DNA of 64,000 nucleotides from Taurinivorans muris (GTDB taxonomy: Bacteria; Desulfobacterota; Desulfovibrionia; Desulfovibrionales; Desulfovibrionaceae), in assembly GCF_025232395.1 (NCBI RefSeq), contig NZ_CP065938.1, forward strand, positions 62,001 through 126,000, read 5' to 3'. Position 1 is the first letter of the stretch. Each line of letters begins with the position of its first letter. This document shows positions 16,311 through 25,557 of this stretch, piece by piece. Under the pieces are notes generated by a model, which made no database searches, had not been told where the DNA came from, and saw only the letters and a list, made by a program, of their open reading frames with translations. A program made the position numbers and the translations under genes.

Positions 16311-18338
16311 TTATTTTCCAAGTGTTTCAATTTTAAGGTTCAGTTCATCGGAAATGGCAAGAACATTTTGCAGGTCTTTGCTTGCTTCGGTCATAAGCAT
16401 TGATGTTTCTTCTGCAATATCGCCAACGGATTTGATTCCGTCGGTGACTTCTATGCTTATTTTTGACTGGGAATGGCTGGCATCGGTGATATGTTCGACC
16501 TGAGCGGCATTTTTCTCAACGGTTTTAACAATTTCAACGAGCGAATCTCCCGCTTGGGCGGCAAGCTCCGTTGTTCGTGCAATAATGTTTGCGGTGTTAT
16601 CCATTATGCGGATATTGTCCCTCGTTCCGGCTTGGATGGCTTTTGTCACTTCATCGACTTCCCGCGTAGCCTGCATGGTTTTTTCCGCAAGTTTGCGCAC
16701 TTCATCCGCGACAACGGCAAATCCCCGTCCGGCGTCACCTGCGCGGGCGGCTTCAATGGCGGCGTTCAATGCCAAAAGGTTTGTTTGGTCTGCAATATCG
16801 GTGATGACATTTAAAATGACGCCGATTCCTTCGGCTTTTTTTCCCAAATTGTCGAGGCTTTGTTTCAGGGCTTCCGTGCTTTCATTCACTTCGGAAATGG
16901 CTTCGGCAACACCGGAAACGACACGCTGACCGTTCAGCGCCATTTCTTTGGCATGAGTCGAACTCGCCGCCGCCGAGTTTGCGCTTTTTGCGACTGTCTG
17001 CGCACTTTCATTCAGCATCATCATGTCTTGGACATTTTCGCGTGAGCTTTGGTATTGCCCTTCGGCGCCGGTCGCCGCTTGTTCAAGACGCCCGCGAAGT
17101 GTTTCAATATAGCCTGCCAAATTTTGCACCAAAGAAGTCAATTGGTTTGAAGCTTCCTGCAGCCCCTGTTTTCTTGAAATTTCAGCTTGTTGGCGGCTTT
17201 CTTCCGCTTCTTGTATCGCTTTGGCCGCCTTGCCGCTTTGTTCACGGGCGTCCTGTTCGCTGCGCCTGCTTGTTTCAATCATTTCACGCAAATTGTTCAC
17301 CATGTGGCGCAGGGCGGCAGCCAGCATTCCCACTTCGTCTTTGGTCTCGATGTCCAAAGAACGGTCAAGGTCGCCTGCCGCGACAGCTTCCGCAAAGGTT
17401 ACGCTCCGCTGCAGCGCGGAAATGAGATAACGCACAATGGCGAAGAGGATGAGGGTAAAGAGCAGGGTTGAAACAAGCGTGAGGATAATGGTGCTCAGGG
17501 CGATGTCATGAATGGATTTGAACACTTCGCCCCCTTGCGCTTTGACGATGACGGTCCAGTTGGATTGTTCGTCCGTTTCATAAAGGGCTATCCAATCCTG
17601 TCCGCTCCAGTTGTATTCATATATGCCGTTGCGCCATTTGACCATTTTCGGAGTCAATGATGTGGGGGCTACAGGGACCATGATTTCCGCTCCGTCGGGG
17701 TGATACATGATTTCACCCACTCCCGTCGCGACAAAGGCGTACCCCAATTTACCTATGCGGACCGGTGCAACGTATTTGTCAGCCAGTTTGGCGAAATTCA
17801 CCATAGCCATCAGCACGCCGCGGATTTTTCCATTCAGGACGACCGGCACGGCAAAAGGAACAAGCGCATTTGTATCCGGACCCGGAACGGCTTCACCTAT
17901 GTATTCTTTTTCCTGCATGGCTTCTTTGAATACGGGGGAGTCTGCTATTGACAAGCCGATGCGGCTTTTGTCCGTGCTTGAAATCACGGTGCCTTTCTCA
18001 TCGGTGGCATCGATGTAGAGCAACACTCCGTCTTTTATGAGCGGACGGTTTATGAAAGAAATATATACGCTTTCCACGCCCGCTTCATGTTTGTCTTCGG
18101 AATAAAGCATGCGCATGGGGGTTACGGTGGTGTTGCTTCGCAAATCCTCTAAAATTTTCTCTTTGAAATCTTTCAGTCCTGTGCTTACGGCGTGCAGGCT
18201 CGCTTCAAGGTTCGCCATTACGGCTTCGCGAAGGGCTTTTTCTGAGCTGTGATAGGAGTTCCAGCCGGAGAAACCGAAAGCCAGCACAAAGATTAAGACG
18301 GAAGGCATCAAAATTTTTGTTCGGAGCGATAATTTCAT
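16311..18338 (-). CDS. Methyl-accepting chemotaxis protein with periplasmic Cache sensor
   Basis: This 675-residue receptor has a first transmembrane helix at about residues 8-28 and a periplasmic dCache-like sensor at about 40-275 (with [20 protein letters not shown] and [11 protein letters not shown]-like segments). A second helix near 280-305, a HAMP domain, and a cytoplasmic signalling domain follow. The hairpin tip core [20 protein letters not shown] then [15 protein letters not shown] is fully conserved and would contact CheA/CheW. The ligand is unknown. Single gene with its own GAGGGA ribosome site and terminator. Confidence 0.94.
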   Translation of the reverse strand: MKLSLRTKILMPSVLIFVLAFGFSGWNSYHSSEKALREAVMANLEASLHAVSTGLKDFKEKILEDLRSNTTVTPMRMLYSEDKHEAGVESVYISFINRPLIKDGVLLYIDATDEKGTVISSTDKSRIGLSIADSPVFKEAMQEKEYIGEAVPGPDTNALVPFAVPVVLNGKIRGVLMAMVNFAKLADKYVAPVRIGKLGYAFVATGVGEIMYHPDGAEIMVPVAPTSLTPKMVKWRNGIYEYNWSGQDWIALYETDEQSNWTVIVKAQGGEVFKSIHDIALSTIILTLVSTLLFTLILFAIVRYLISALQRSVTFAEAVAAGDLDRSLDIETKDEVGMLAAALRHMVNNLREMIETSRRSEQDAREQSGKAAKAIQEAEESRQQAEISRKQGLQEASNQLTSLVQNLAGYIETLRGRLEQAATGAEGQYQSSRENVQDMMMLNESAQTVAKSANSAAASSTHAKEMALNGQRVVSGVAEAISEVNESTEALKQSLDNLGKKAEGIGVILNVITDIADQTNLLALNAAIEAARAGDAGRGFAVVADEVRKLAEKTMQATREVDEVTKAIQAGTRDNIRIMDNTANIIARTTELAAQAGDSLVEIVKTVEKNAAQVEHITDASHSQSKISIEVTDGIKSVGDIAEETSMLMTEASKDLQNVLAISDELNLKIETLGK

Positions 18339-18519
18339 TGTTTCCCTCGATTATTTATTGAATTTATTTGTTTTAAAAAACATGTTTCTGCACCATAAAT
18401 GCAATATCTTTTCGGCCAATTTTGCAAAAAAAATTACGGCATTGCGGCAAGACAATTTTTTCCTGCCGAAATATCTTTTTTTGCATGGGCGGATTTGCGG
18501 CAATATAGTATGCCATTAT

Positions 18520-18807
18520 TTAATAATCAATCATTTCAATATCGCTCCACGTCATTTCTTCAGGACAAACGGCTTCCATCATGGCAAGACACTTGTCCAT
18601 GCGTGAGCGTAAATGCCTTTCTTCATTGCTCAGAGAGATAACCTGCAGACGGAGTTTTGTTAAGGAATTTTCCGTTCCGGCTTCCGCAACGGCGACATTA
18701 AAAGTATTTCTCACCTTTGTTTTAAGGCTGTTGGCTACACGGCGTTTCGCTTTGAGATTATCATTGCCGTGCAAGGTATATTCCACGGTCAATACGGCAA
18801 AAAGCAT
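18520..18807 (-). CDS. DUF503 family protein (YlxP-like)
   Basis: A 95-residue protein, MLFAVLTVEYTLHGNDNLKA followed by KRRVANSLKTKVRNTFNVAVAE, matches the small ferredoxin-like-fold DUF503 family, often found next to rbfA/truB. Its function is not established. It lies 12 bases downstream of argJ, probably in the same transcript. A CGGCA/TGCCG hairpin near 18440-18465 may end that transcript. Confidence 0.85.
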   Translation of the reverse strand: MLFAVLTVEYTLHGNDNLKAKRRVANSLKTKVRNTFNVAVAEAGTENSLTKLRLQVISLSNEERHLRSRMDKCLAMMEAVCPEEMTWSDIEMIDY

Positions 18808-18819
18808 GTATTTTCCTTG

Positions 18820-19998
18820 TTATGAGCGGTAATCAGCGTTAAGGGAAACATAGTCATGAGTAAGATCGGAGGCTTTCAAACGGGCTTTTCCGTTTCCTTC
18901 TGCGAGATGTATCTGAATATCGATGTCTTTCTGGTCAAAAAGAGGACGGAAAGCAGCGTCGATATCCATATCGACAGGTTGTCCGTCTTTAAAAATTTCA
19001 ATTCCGCAGAGGGTCAAGCTGAGTTTGTCAGGATTGAATGGCACTCCCGCACGTCCGGCTGCCGCCACAATACGTCCCCAATTCGGGTCTTTGCCGTATA
19101 CGGCTGTTTTTACCAGCTGCGAATGTCCGACAGTGCGGGCGATTTTTTCTGCGTCGGCGTCTGTTTTTGCGCCTGTGACGTCAATATGCATAACCTTGCT
19201 TGCTCCCTCGCCGTCTTTCACAAGCAGATACGCCAATTCCTGAATTATTTCCGTAACAATGGCTTGCAATTCCTCTTTTTCCAAACTGACGCGGGACAGT
19301 CCGCTGGACAGGGCGAAAAGACTGTCATTGGTCGAGGTGTCCCCGTCGACACTGACTGTATTGAAACCCTGCCGCACAGCGTTTTTAATAGTTTCCGTCC
19401 AAGTTTCCTTATCGACCTGCACATCGGAAATAAGAACGCTGAGCATTGTCGCCATATTGGGGCAAATCATGCCTGCGCCTTTGGCTACGCCCGCAAAAAT
19501 AACCTCTTTGCCGTTTTTTTCAATTTTCTTATAGGAAATTTTAGGGAAAGCGTCTGTCGTCATAATGCTTTTGGCATAATCTTCAAGGGTTGCTTCCCCA
19601 AGATTCGTTTTCAGTTCATAGCTTGCTTCTTCCCATTTTTCGAGGTTGATATGGGCGCCGATAATACCCGTCGAACCTGTGAGCACGGAACCTTTTGGCA
19701 AATCGAAGAGTTCTTCAATGATTGCTTGGCTTTTGAGGCATGTTTGCATGCCTTTTTCACCGGTGCAGGCGTTGGCTTGTCCGGAATTGATCACGATTGC
19801 CCGTATTTCTTCGCTTTCCGCCAAATTCTTTTGGGAACATAAAACAGGGGCGGCTTTAAAAAGGTTGGTTGTGAAGCAGCCTGCGGCTACTGTTTTTTGT
19901 TCGCATAAAACCAAGGATAAATCTTTTCTCGGCAAATTTTTTTCTCTGAAATCGGCATTGGCGACAGCAAGTGAAAATCCTTTAGGCAGTGTGTGCAT
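18820..19998 (-). CDS. argJ: Bifunctional glutamate N-acetyltransferase / ornithine acetyltransferase
   Basis: The 392-residue ArgJ transfers acetyl from N-acetylornithine to glutamate in the cyclic arginine pathway. The autocleavage motif is present as GAGMICPNMATMLSVLISD; the Thr after Ala becomes the N-terminal nucleophile of the beta chain. Other family segments are INSGQANACTGEKG, VSVDGDTSTNDS and DPNWGRIVAAAGRAG. The start follows AAGGACACCGC. It is 27 bases downstream of pgi and upstream of DUF503. Confidence 0.96.
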   Translation of the reverse strand: MHTLPKGFSLAVANADFREKNLPRKDLSLVLCEQKTVAAGCFTTNLFKAAPVLCSQKNLAESEEIRAIVINSGQANACTGEKGMQTCLKSQAIIEELFDLPKGSVLTGSTGIIGAHINLEKWEEASYELKTNLGEATLEDYAKSIMTTDAFPKISYKKIEKNGKEVIFAGVAKGAGMICPNMATMLSVLISDVQVDKETWTETIKNAVRQGFNTVSVDGDTSTNDSLFALSSGLSRVSLEKEELQAIVTEIIQELAYLLVKDGEGASKVMHIDVTGAKTDADAEKIARTVGHSQLVKTAVYGKDPNWGRIVAAAGRAGVPFNPDKLSLTLCGIEIFKDGQPVDMDIDAAFRPLFDQKDIDIQIHLAEGNGKARLKASDLTHDYVSLNADYRS

Positions 19999-20025
19999 TG
20001 CGGTGTCCTTGTATATCGGTGTATA

Positions 20026-21324
20026 TCAGTTTGAGTTTTGCGAAAGTGTTGCTTTGGCAATTTTTTTGCTTTCTTCAACGGCAGGTTGGTCGTAAGGATT
20101 TATTCCTAAAAAATGGGCGGTCAAAATGGTTGTCATGCAAAGTTCCCACATGATTTTTCCAAAGGCTTGCTCGTCGGTTTTCGGAAAAACCATACTGCAC
20201 AGGGGAATATGATGATTAATCATGGACTGTTTCGTTCCGTTCGCTTCCGCATCAAGAATTTCGGAAATATTTTTTTCCGCAAGCCATTTCCATTCTTCGG
20301 GAAGATTTTTTGAAATGGTGCAAAGAGCATTTTTTTCCATTGCGGAAGCGGTTAAAAAGAGTACGGCTTTATTGGGTTTGCTGTCCAGAAAAAGCTGTAA
20401 GATAGAGTGTTGGTCGACAGTTCCGAGAGCCGTGACAGGAGTTGAACCTTGTCCGTTTTTCCCTAAACTTTCAGACCAAAGCTGCCTGAACCAATTATTC
20501 AGGCTGCTCCATTTCGGTATGTAATTAAAAAAGATGAGTTCGCTATAACCGTTCGCCATGGTGCTGTATGCGAAATTCGCAAGCTCGAAAAGTCTGGGCA
20601 AAGGGTTTTGGCAATTTTCTTGATAGGAGGCGCATTCCGCAAAAAATTCGTTTTTCGCTTCCATCGCTCCTTGGATGAAGCGTTTGTAATCTATGCCCAA
20701 AAAAAGGGCGGGAACCAAGCCGACAGCGCAGAAAATGCTGAATCTGCCGCCGAGCAATGCGGGGACAGGCAATGATTTATAATTGTTATCCGTTGTTTCC
20801 CGGCGTAAAAATCCCTTTTCCTCATCGGTGATGATAAAGAAATTATTTTGCCATGTCGCAGGAAGCATTTTTTGAAAATATTGCTTGCAGATAAAATACT
20901 GGGAAATGGTTTCAAGGGTTGAACCTGATTTGCTGACAGTCAGGACGAGGGTTTTTTCCAAAGGCAGATTTTTCAGGCAGTCAGCCAAATGGCCGGCGTT
21001 TACATTGTCAATGACCCATAAATGTTTTTTCATTTGCGCGTCAGGGGTTAAAACATATTTGTCCTGAGGGCTGAAAGCTTGCTGCAGCGCATGGGGACCA
21101 AGGGCTGAACCGCCGATGCCGAGCAAGAGCAAATGGTCAAAACGGGCGAAATACTCTGTCAGGTTTTCCAGTTCCGCCAAAAGCTGCGGAATGAAATCAA
21201 GGGTGACAAAGGGCAGTTTTTCTTCCTGCAATTTTTCGATGCATTCCGTGATGGCGTGGATGGCAAGAGGGTCTTCGCAAGGATAGGCGAATTTTTCGGA
21301 ATTATAAAATTTCATATCAGTCAT
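20026..21324 (-). CDS. pgi: Glucose-6-phosphate isomerase
   Basis: A 432-residue isomerase interconverting glucose-6-P and fructose-6-P. LLLGIGGSALGPHALQQAF, VLTVSKSGSTLETISQYF, GGRFSIFCAVGLVPA and NWFRQLWSESLGKNGQGSTP are typical PGI segments, with the late catalytic glutamate and lysine region near DQPAVEESKKIAK. It is a short form (E. coli has about 549 residues), as in many non-enteric bacteria. Its start overlaps the end of the upstream aminotransferase gene by 8 bases, indicating coupling. Confidence 0.95.
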   Translation of the reverse strand: MTDMKFYNSEKFAYPCEDPLAIHAITECIEKLQEEKLPFVTLDFIPQLLAELENLTEYFARFDHLLLLGIGGSALGPHALQQAFSPQDKYVLTPDAQMKKHLWVIDNVNAGHLADCLKNLPLEKTLVLTVSKSGSTLETISQYFICKQYFQKMLPATWQNNFFIITDEEKGFLRRETTDNNYKSLPVPALLGGRFSIFCAVGLVPALFLGIDYKRFIQGAMEAKNEFFAECASYQENCQNPLPRLFELANFAYSTMANGYSELIFFNYIPKWSSLNNWFRQLWSESLGKNGQGSTPVTALGTVDQHSILQLFLDSKPNKAVLFLTASAMEKNALCTISKNLPEEWKWLAEKNISEILDAEANGTKQSMINHHIPLCSMVFPKTDEQAFGKIMWELCMTTILTAHFLGINPYDQPAVEESKKIAKATLSQNSN

Positions 21325-22504
21325 AAAGGGATTTTTTTATTGAAGTTAATGCTTTTTTCAATGTTTCGTCGGAAACGGCATAGGAAATTCTTATGCAGTT
21401 CGGTAAACCGAACGCGTCACCGGGCATGACGGCGACTTTGGCTTCGTCCAAAAGATAGGAGCAAAGTTCTTGGGCATTTTTATATTTTTCACAAAAAAGT
21501 TCGCTCACATCGGGAAAAAGATAGAAAGCACCTTCCGGTTTCGGACAGAGGATATTTTTCCATGAACTGATTTCCGCATAGGCGAAGTCGCGGCGGCGTT
21601 TGAAAGCTTCTCTCATGGGGAGTATGCAGTCATAAGAAGAAGTCAGGGCTGTAACGCCTGCTTTTTGTGAAATAGAACAAATGCTGGATGTAATTTGTCC
21701 CTGCAGTTTTGTCATTTCCGTTATCAGTTCCTTATGGGCGAGAGCAAAACCGAGACGCCAGCCGGTCATGGCGAAGCTTTTGGAAAACGCGTTGAGAATT
21801 GCAATCTTATCCGGATATTGCTCCCAAAGTTTGCTTGCGCTCGATTGATATTTTTCATCATACACAAGCTGCTCGTAAACTTCGTCGGCGATGATGAATA
21901 TATCTTTTTCCATCGCCCAGCGGATGATGGTATCCAGTTCTTTTTGCGAATAGCTTACGCCTGAGGGATTGCTCGGGCTGTTTAAAAGAAGGAGTTTTGT
22001 CTTGGGGGTAAGGCTGGCGTCCAGAGCGCCGAGAGAAATTCTGTAACCGTTTTCCGCGCTGGAAGGGACAAAAACAGGGTTGGCTCCAACAAGGGCTGCC
22101 ATATCGGGATAACTTGTCCAGTACGGAACAGGAATAAGCACGTCGTCGCCTTCATTCAAAAGGCAAAGCAGAAGGTTGTAAAGGCATTGTTTGCCGCCGT
22201 TTCCTATGATGACATTCTCGTTTTTTGCGGAAACGCCATGGACTTTTTGGTAATATCCGCAAATACCGGCACGAATTTCCGGAATACCCGCAACGGCGGT
22301 GTAACGGGTGAAATGTTCATCAATGGCTTTTTTAGCCGCTTCTGCGATATGGGGCGGGGTGGGAAAATCAGGTTCGCCCACGGCAAGGGAAATGACATCG
22401 ACGCCCCTGTTCTTCAATTCCAATGCTTTCGCATTGACCGCCAAGGTTGCGGAGGGTTTCACCCTTGATAATCTATTTGCTAACTTCATGGGAACTCTCT
22501 TCAT
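21317..22504 (-). CDS. PLP-dependent aspartate/aromatic-type aminotransferase (class I)
   Basis: A 395-residue fold-type I aminotransferase. It shows LAVGEPDFPTPPHIAEA, YTAVAGIPEIRAGI, NSPSNPSGVSYSQKE, IIADEVYEQLVYD and the PLP-lysine motif NAFSKSFAMTGWRLGFALA. The C-terminal arginine for the substrate carboxylate sits in CIRISYAVS. It resembles AspC/AspB-type enzymes acting on aspartate with 2-oxoglutarate, but other amino acids are possible. First gene of the aminotransferase-pgi-argJ-DUF503 run, starting 52 bases after the MFS gene. Confidence 0.92.
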   Translation of the reverse strand: MKRVPMKLANRLSRVKPSATLAVNAKALELKNRGVDVISLAVGEPDFPTPPHIAEAAKKAIDEHFTRYTAVAGIPEIRAGICGYYQKVHGVSAKNENVIIGNGGKQCLYNLLLCLLNEGDDVLIPVPYWTSYPDMAALVGANPVFVPSSAENGYRISLGALDASLTPKTKLLLLNSPSNPSGVSYSQKELDTIIRWAMEKDIFIIADEVYEQLVYDEKYQSSASKLWEQYPDKIAILNAFSKSFAMTGWRLGFALAHKELITEMTKLQGQITSSICSISQKAGVTALTSSYDCILPMREAFKRRRDFAYAEISSWKNILCPKPEGAFYLFPDVSELFCEKYKNAQELCSYLLDEAKVAVMPGDAFGLPNCIRISYAVSDETLKKALTSIKKSLYD

Positions 22505-22556
22505 TTTGTAATGCGTAAAGTTTATGCGTTGTGCGGTAAACTGTCAATACATAATC

Positions 22557-23972
22557 TTAACTTGGAATATCCATGCGGTCGTTTTTATAAATTTTATAGG
22601 CAAGTTTGCAGTAAAAAAAGATACAGATGATATTGACGCCTGACATGAATAAAAAGGAAAATTTCATTGACTGCAAAAAGGCGGGAATGGTTTCGGGGTT
22701 TACGGTTTGCTTGCCGAGGTAATGGGAAATAGCCAAGGAAACAATGATTTGGCTGCCTAAAATACCCATGCTTCTTGCCGTGGCGGTGAGGCTTGAAGCA
22801 ACGGACATGTCTTTTGACGGAATGTCGCGCAGGGAAGAAACCGTGCAGGGCGAATGGAAAATAGCAATGCCGATGCCGGAAATGAAAAGTGTGGCGTAAA
22901 TGTAATAAATGCTGGAATGCTGGTCTAGATAGGCGGTGCCGACCAAACTTGCCGTGCAGAGAATAAGCCCCGCGATAACAATATATTCAGGGTGTATTTT
23001 ATCCGCCAGGCGCCCGGAAAAAGGAGCGATGCCGAATTGGGCGGCACTTTTGAAAAGCAGGAAAAACCCGGTCATCAACGGAGTGAAGTTTCTGACTTGC
23101 TGGAAATACATGGTCGAATAGTAGATAAAGGCGGTGGTTGCGCCGAAATTGACCATCATGGCGATAAGTCCCAAGGTGAAAGATTTTGCTTTGGTGAAAA
23201 GATCAATATTGATAATGGGATATTTGGTGTGTTTTTGCATATAGACAAAAAAGGCGAGCAGAACGAAGCCGAAAGGAACAAGCCAGATAAGGCTGAAATA
23301 AATGCTCATGAGTCCTGCGCCCAAGGAAATGGCGCCGGTGCCGAGTCCGAGCATGACAGCGCCTTTTGTGTCAAATTGTTCTCCGTCAAGGGTGCACCAT
23401 TCAAGGCGCAATGCGTTTCTAAAAAGAATAAGTCCTAAGATATTGGGAATCAACAGAAAAAGGAATAAATACCGCCAAGTGAGGAATGTTGCGATAGCGC
23501 CGCCGATAATCGGACCCAAGGAAGCGCCGAGGTAGGAGGCTGAAGTCATAATTCCTAAAATTGAACCGCGTTTATATAAAGGGGTGATATTGACGGCGAT
23601 GGCGGTGCTCGTGCTGATGAGAAGAGCTGTTCCGATGCCTTGGAATAACCGGAAAATGCTTAAAACGAAAAAGTTGGGGGAAAAGAAAAGCCCGATAAGG
23701 GTGATGAAGCAAATGATGAAGCCGAGGGTCAGCATTCTTCGCAGTCCGAAAAGGTCGCTGAGCCGTCCGCCTATGGCTCCGAAATATCCCTGGGAATAAG
23801 CGAAAAGCATGACGATAAGGGAAATTGTTGCGGCAGAGGTATTGAAATCCGAAGCGACAGACGGCAAAATCGTTGTCACCCCGCTGTACAGCAAGGGAGA
23901 AAAAAAGTTTGCAATCCATAAAGAAACATAAACCCAAAAGACTTTTTCGGGAGGGGCGCATTCTGCTGGCAT
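22557..23972 (-). CDS. MFS drug exporter (DHA2 / EmrB-QacA type)
   Basis: This 471-residue membrane protein has about 14 hydrophobic segments. Motif A after helix 2 reads GGRLSDLFGLRRML, motif B is in SIFRLFQGIGTALL, and the DHA2 motif C is in SYLGASLGPIIGGAIAT. It would expel a hydrophobic compound using the proton gradient. The start at 23972 is followed by a conserved-looking MPAECAPPEK; an alternative is not obvious. A strong inverted repeat at 24009-24041 lies just upstream and may be a repressor site or the terminator of the gene before it. Confidence 0.92.
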   Translation of the reverse strand: MPAECAPPEKVFWVYVSLWIANFFSPLLYSGVTTILPSVASDFNTSAATISLIVMLFAYSQGYFGAIGGRLSDLFGLRRMLTLGFIICFITLIGLFFSPNFFVLSIFRLFQGIGTALLISTSTAIAVNITPLYKRGSILGIMTSASYLGASLGPIIGGAIATFLTWRYLFLFLLIPNILGLILFRNALRLEWCTLDGEQFDTKGAVMLGLGTGAISLGAGLMSIYFSLIWLVPFGFVLLAFFVYMQKHTKYPIINIDLFTKAKSFTLGLIAMMVNFGATTAFIYYSTMYFQQVRNFTPLMTGFFLLFKSAAQFGIAPFSGRLADKIHPEYIVIAGLILCTASLVGTAYLDQHSSIYYIYATLFISGIGIAIFHSPCTVSSLRDIPSKDMSVASSLTATARSMGILGSQIIVSLAISHYLGKQTVNPETIPAFLQSMKFSFLFMSGVNIICIFFYCKLAYKIYKNDRMDIPS

Positions 23973-24008
23973 GACAAATCCTCAATACTGGCTTTTTTAT
24001 GAAATAAA

Positions 24009-24041
24009 ACTGGAATACTATCGTTTTTATAGTATTCCAGT
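24009..24041. promoter_or_regulatory. 13-bp inverted repeat ahead of the MFS gene
   Basis: ACTGGAATACTAT and ATAGTATTCCAGT are perfect complements separated by CGTTTTT. Leftward it is followed by TTTATTTC, so it can act as terminator for the gene at 24127-25356. Its position 37 bases before the exporter start also suits an operator. The sequence alone does not decide. Confidence 0.55.
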
Positions 24042-24126
24042 ATAGGCGTTATTAGATTTTTGTCAAATTTCATAAGCAATATTCTTTGTTATGAAAATTC
24101 TTTTTTCATGCCTTTATTCCAATCTG

Positions 24127-25356
24127 TTATCCCAACATGGCGAGAGCGTCGTTCTGTTCGTTTTTGAAGCGGATTTTTGCGGCTTGCTGAACGGCGACGG
24201 TTGAGGACGAAAATTTATTTTTTCTGTTTTCGTAAATGTTTTTGATGAATAAGGCCTGTTGTTCCTGCGGTTCTGTTTTGGTTTGGGTTTGAGGCGGATT
24301 TTTCGTATCGGTTTCAAATCCTGCCATAAAAAGTTCGTTGCTTTTCTCTTCAAGTTCAGCCTGATTTGTTTTTTCCTGAGGCATGCTCGAGAGGGCTTGA
24401 TCGATAATCCGCTTTGCTCCGGCTACTCCGTGTTGTACGGAAGTGCTGAATATGACTTCCTTGAGGGCGGGAGAAATGGTGCTGTTCCATTTTTTTCGCA
24501 CGTAATCCAATACGGGTTCATAATGGCTTTCCACAATGAAATCATGCTCCAATTCTTTCATGCGTTCAGGGTTTTCGGCACATATTTTTTTCCAAGCGGC
24601 AGGCACGGCGCCTTGTTTGCCGCCGGTATTCGCGGCGCCGGCTTTTTTCAGCGTGTCAGCCCATTCCGGTTCGTTTTTTTGCAGAAACGTCAAAAAATTG
24701 TCAAATGTTCCCGCTTTGGAAGAAAGCTGGTATGTTCCGTAGGAAGTTCCGCCGTGTCTGTCGTATCCGATACTTTGGCTGCCTGTTTCCGCTGATTCGT
24801 ATTTAATTGCCAGTTTACCTACGGAAAGTTCATCGGCAAATGTGTCGGAAAGCGTTTTCGATTGGGCTGTATCGGTGTGTTGAGGCGTTTTGGTTTGATT
24901 TTCCGCACGCTTCGCAAGGCGTGACAAAATTCCTAAGGAGTTGCTGTCCAAAGACATGGCTCGCAGCCCTTGCAGGGATATGCCCGTTTTTTTGTCCAAA
25001 GCTAGGGCGGAATGCTGTTCAAGCGCCATACCCCGTATTGCTTCCGTCTTGGTTTCAGGAGGGGCTTGCAGGGTGACTGTTCCGTTCGTATCGATTTTTG
25101 CCCCGCGTTCCGTAAGCGTGGGCGGAAGACCGGTATTGCCCTCTTGAAAAGCGGCTACGGCTTTAACAAGGTTTTGGGAACGAAGTTCGGAAGCAAAACC
25201 GGAAACCGTATCCATTAATGACTGTTGGGAAAAATTTTGTTTCACTTGTTGAATTGCGGACTGCGGATTGTCTTTGTTTTGCATTTTATTCAGCAAATAT
25301 TCATTATATCCGCCGCCATGCAGGGGTTGTGATAAACTTAAACTATCGTATGCCAT
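24127..25356 (-). CDS. Lysozyme/chitosanase-like domain protein, function uncertain
   Basis: The 409-residue protein has a low-complexity, Gln/Thr-rich N-terminal half (about 1-175), no signal peptide, then a globular domain at about 175-340. That domain contains LAIKYESAETGSQSIGY, DRHGGTSYGTYQLSSKAGT and KEVIFSTSVQHGVAGAKRII, the pattern of VgrG-associated and phage-like lysozyme/chitosanase-fold peptidoglycan hydrolases. The Glu of KYES is the likely catalytic acid. No T6SS or phage genes are nearby. It may be a flagellar or secreted muramidase-like protein. The annotation is from motif resemblance only. Confidence 0.55.
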   Translation of the reverse strand: MAYDSLSLSQPLHGGGYNEYLLNKMQNKDNPQSAIQQVKQNFSQQSLMDTVSGFASELRSQNLVKAVAAFQEGNTGLPPTLTERGAKIDTNGTVTLQAPPETKTEAIRGMALEQHSALALDKKTGISLQGLRAMSLDSNSLGILSRLAKRAENQTKTPQHTDTAQSKTLSDTFADELSVGKLAIKYESAETGSQSIGYDRHGGTSYGTYQLSSKAGTFDNFLTFLQKNEPEWADTLKKAGAANTGGKQGAVPAAWKKICAENPERMKELEHDFIVESHYEPVLDYVRKKWNSTISPALKEVIFSTSVQHGVAGAKRIIDQALSSMPQEKTNQAELEEKSNELFMAGFETDTKNPPQTQTKTEPQEQQALFIKNIYENRKNKFSSSTVAVQQAAKIRFKNEQNDALAMLG

Positions 25357-25445
25357 AGAAAACTCGCTTCCATATCAATTTTATCGGGATAATTGCAAGA
25401 AACATGCCTTTATTGTATTATATTGATATAATTTGTAAAAATATC

Positions 25446-25467
25446 AAATGTCAAAGGTTTGACATTT
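25446..25467. promoter_or_regulatory. 22-bp palindrome upstream of cobA-hemD
   Basis: AAATGTCAAA-GG-TTTGACATTT is a perfect 10-2-10 inverted repeat in the 200-base divergent gap. Another weaker repeat, TTGATAT...ATATCAA, lies just to its left (about 25424-25450). The right arm is followed by seven T, so a terminator-like hairpin is possible. The TGTCAAA/TTTGACA halves look like an operator for a CRP/FNR-like dimer controlling tetrapyrrole genes. Confidence 0.45.
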
Positions 25468-25557
25468 TTTTTGGAAATTATCTGGTTGCGAAAAAGGGAA
25501 TTTACGGTTATAAGAATTGCTGTTTAATGAATTTTGATTATTTATAGCGGAGGCATC

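Noticed and set aside
15968-16330. A 120-codon minus-strand frame between truB and the chemotaxis receptor
   Set aside because: No ribosome site or motif, and it runs across the receptor's terminator into its 3' end.
18339-18440. TTGGCC...TTGCA as a sigma-54 promoter for the chemotaxis receptor
   Set aside because: The GG and GC elements are 13 bases apart instead of 10.
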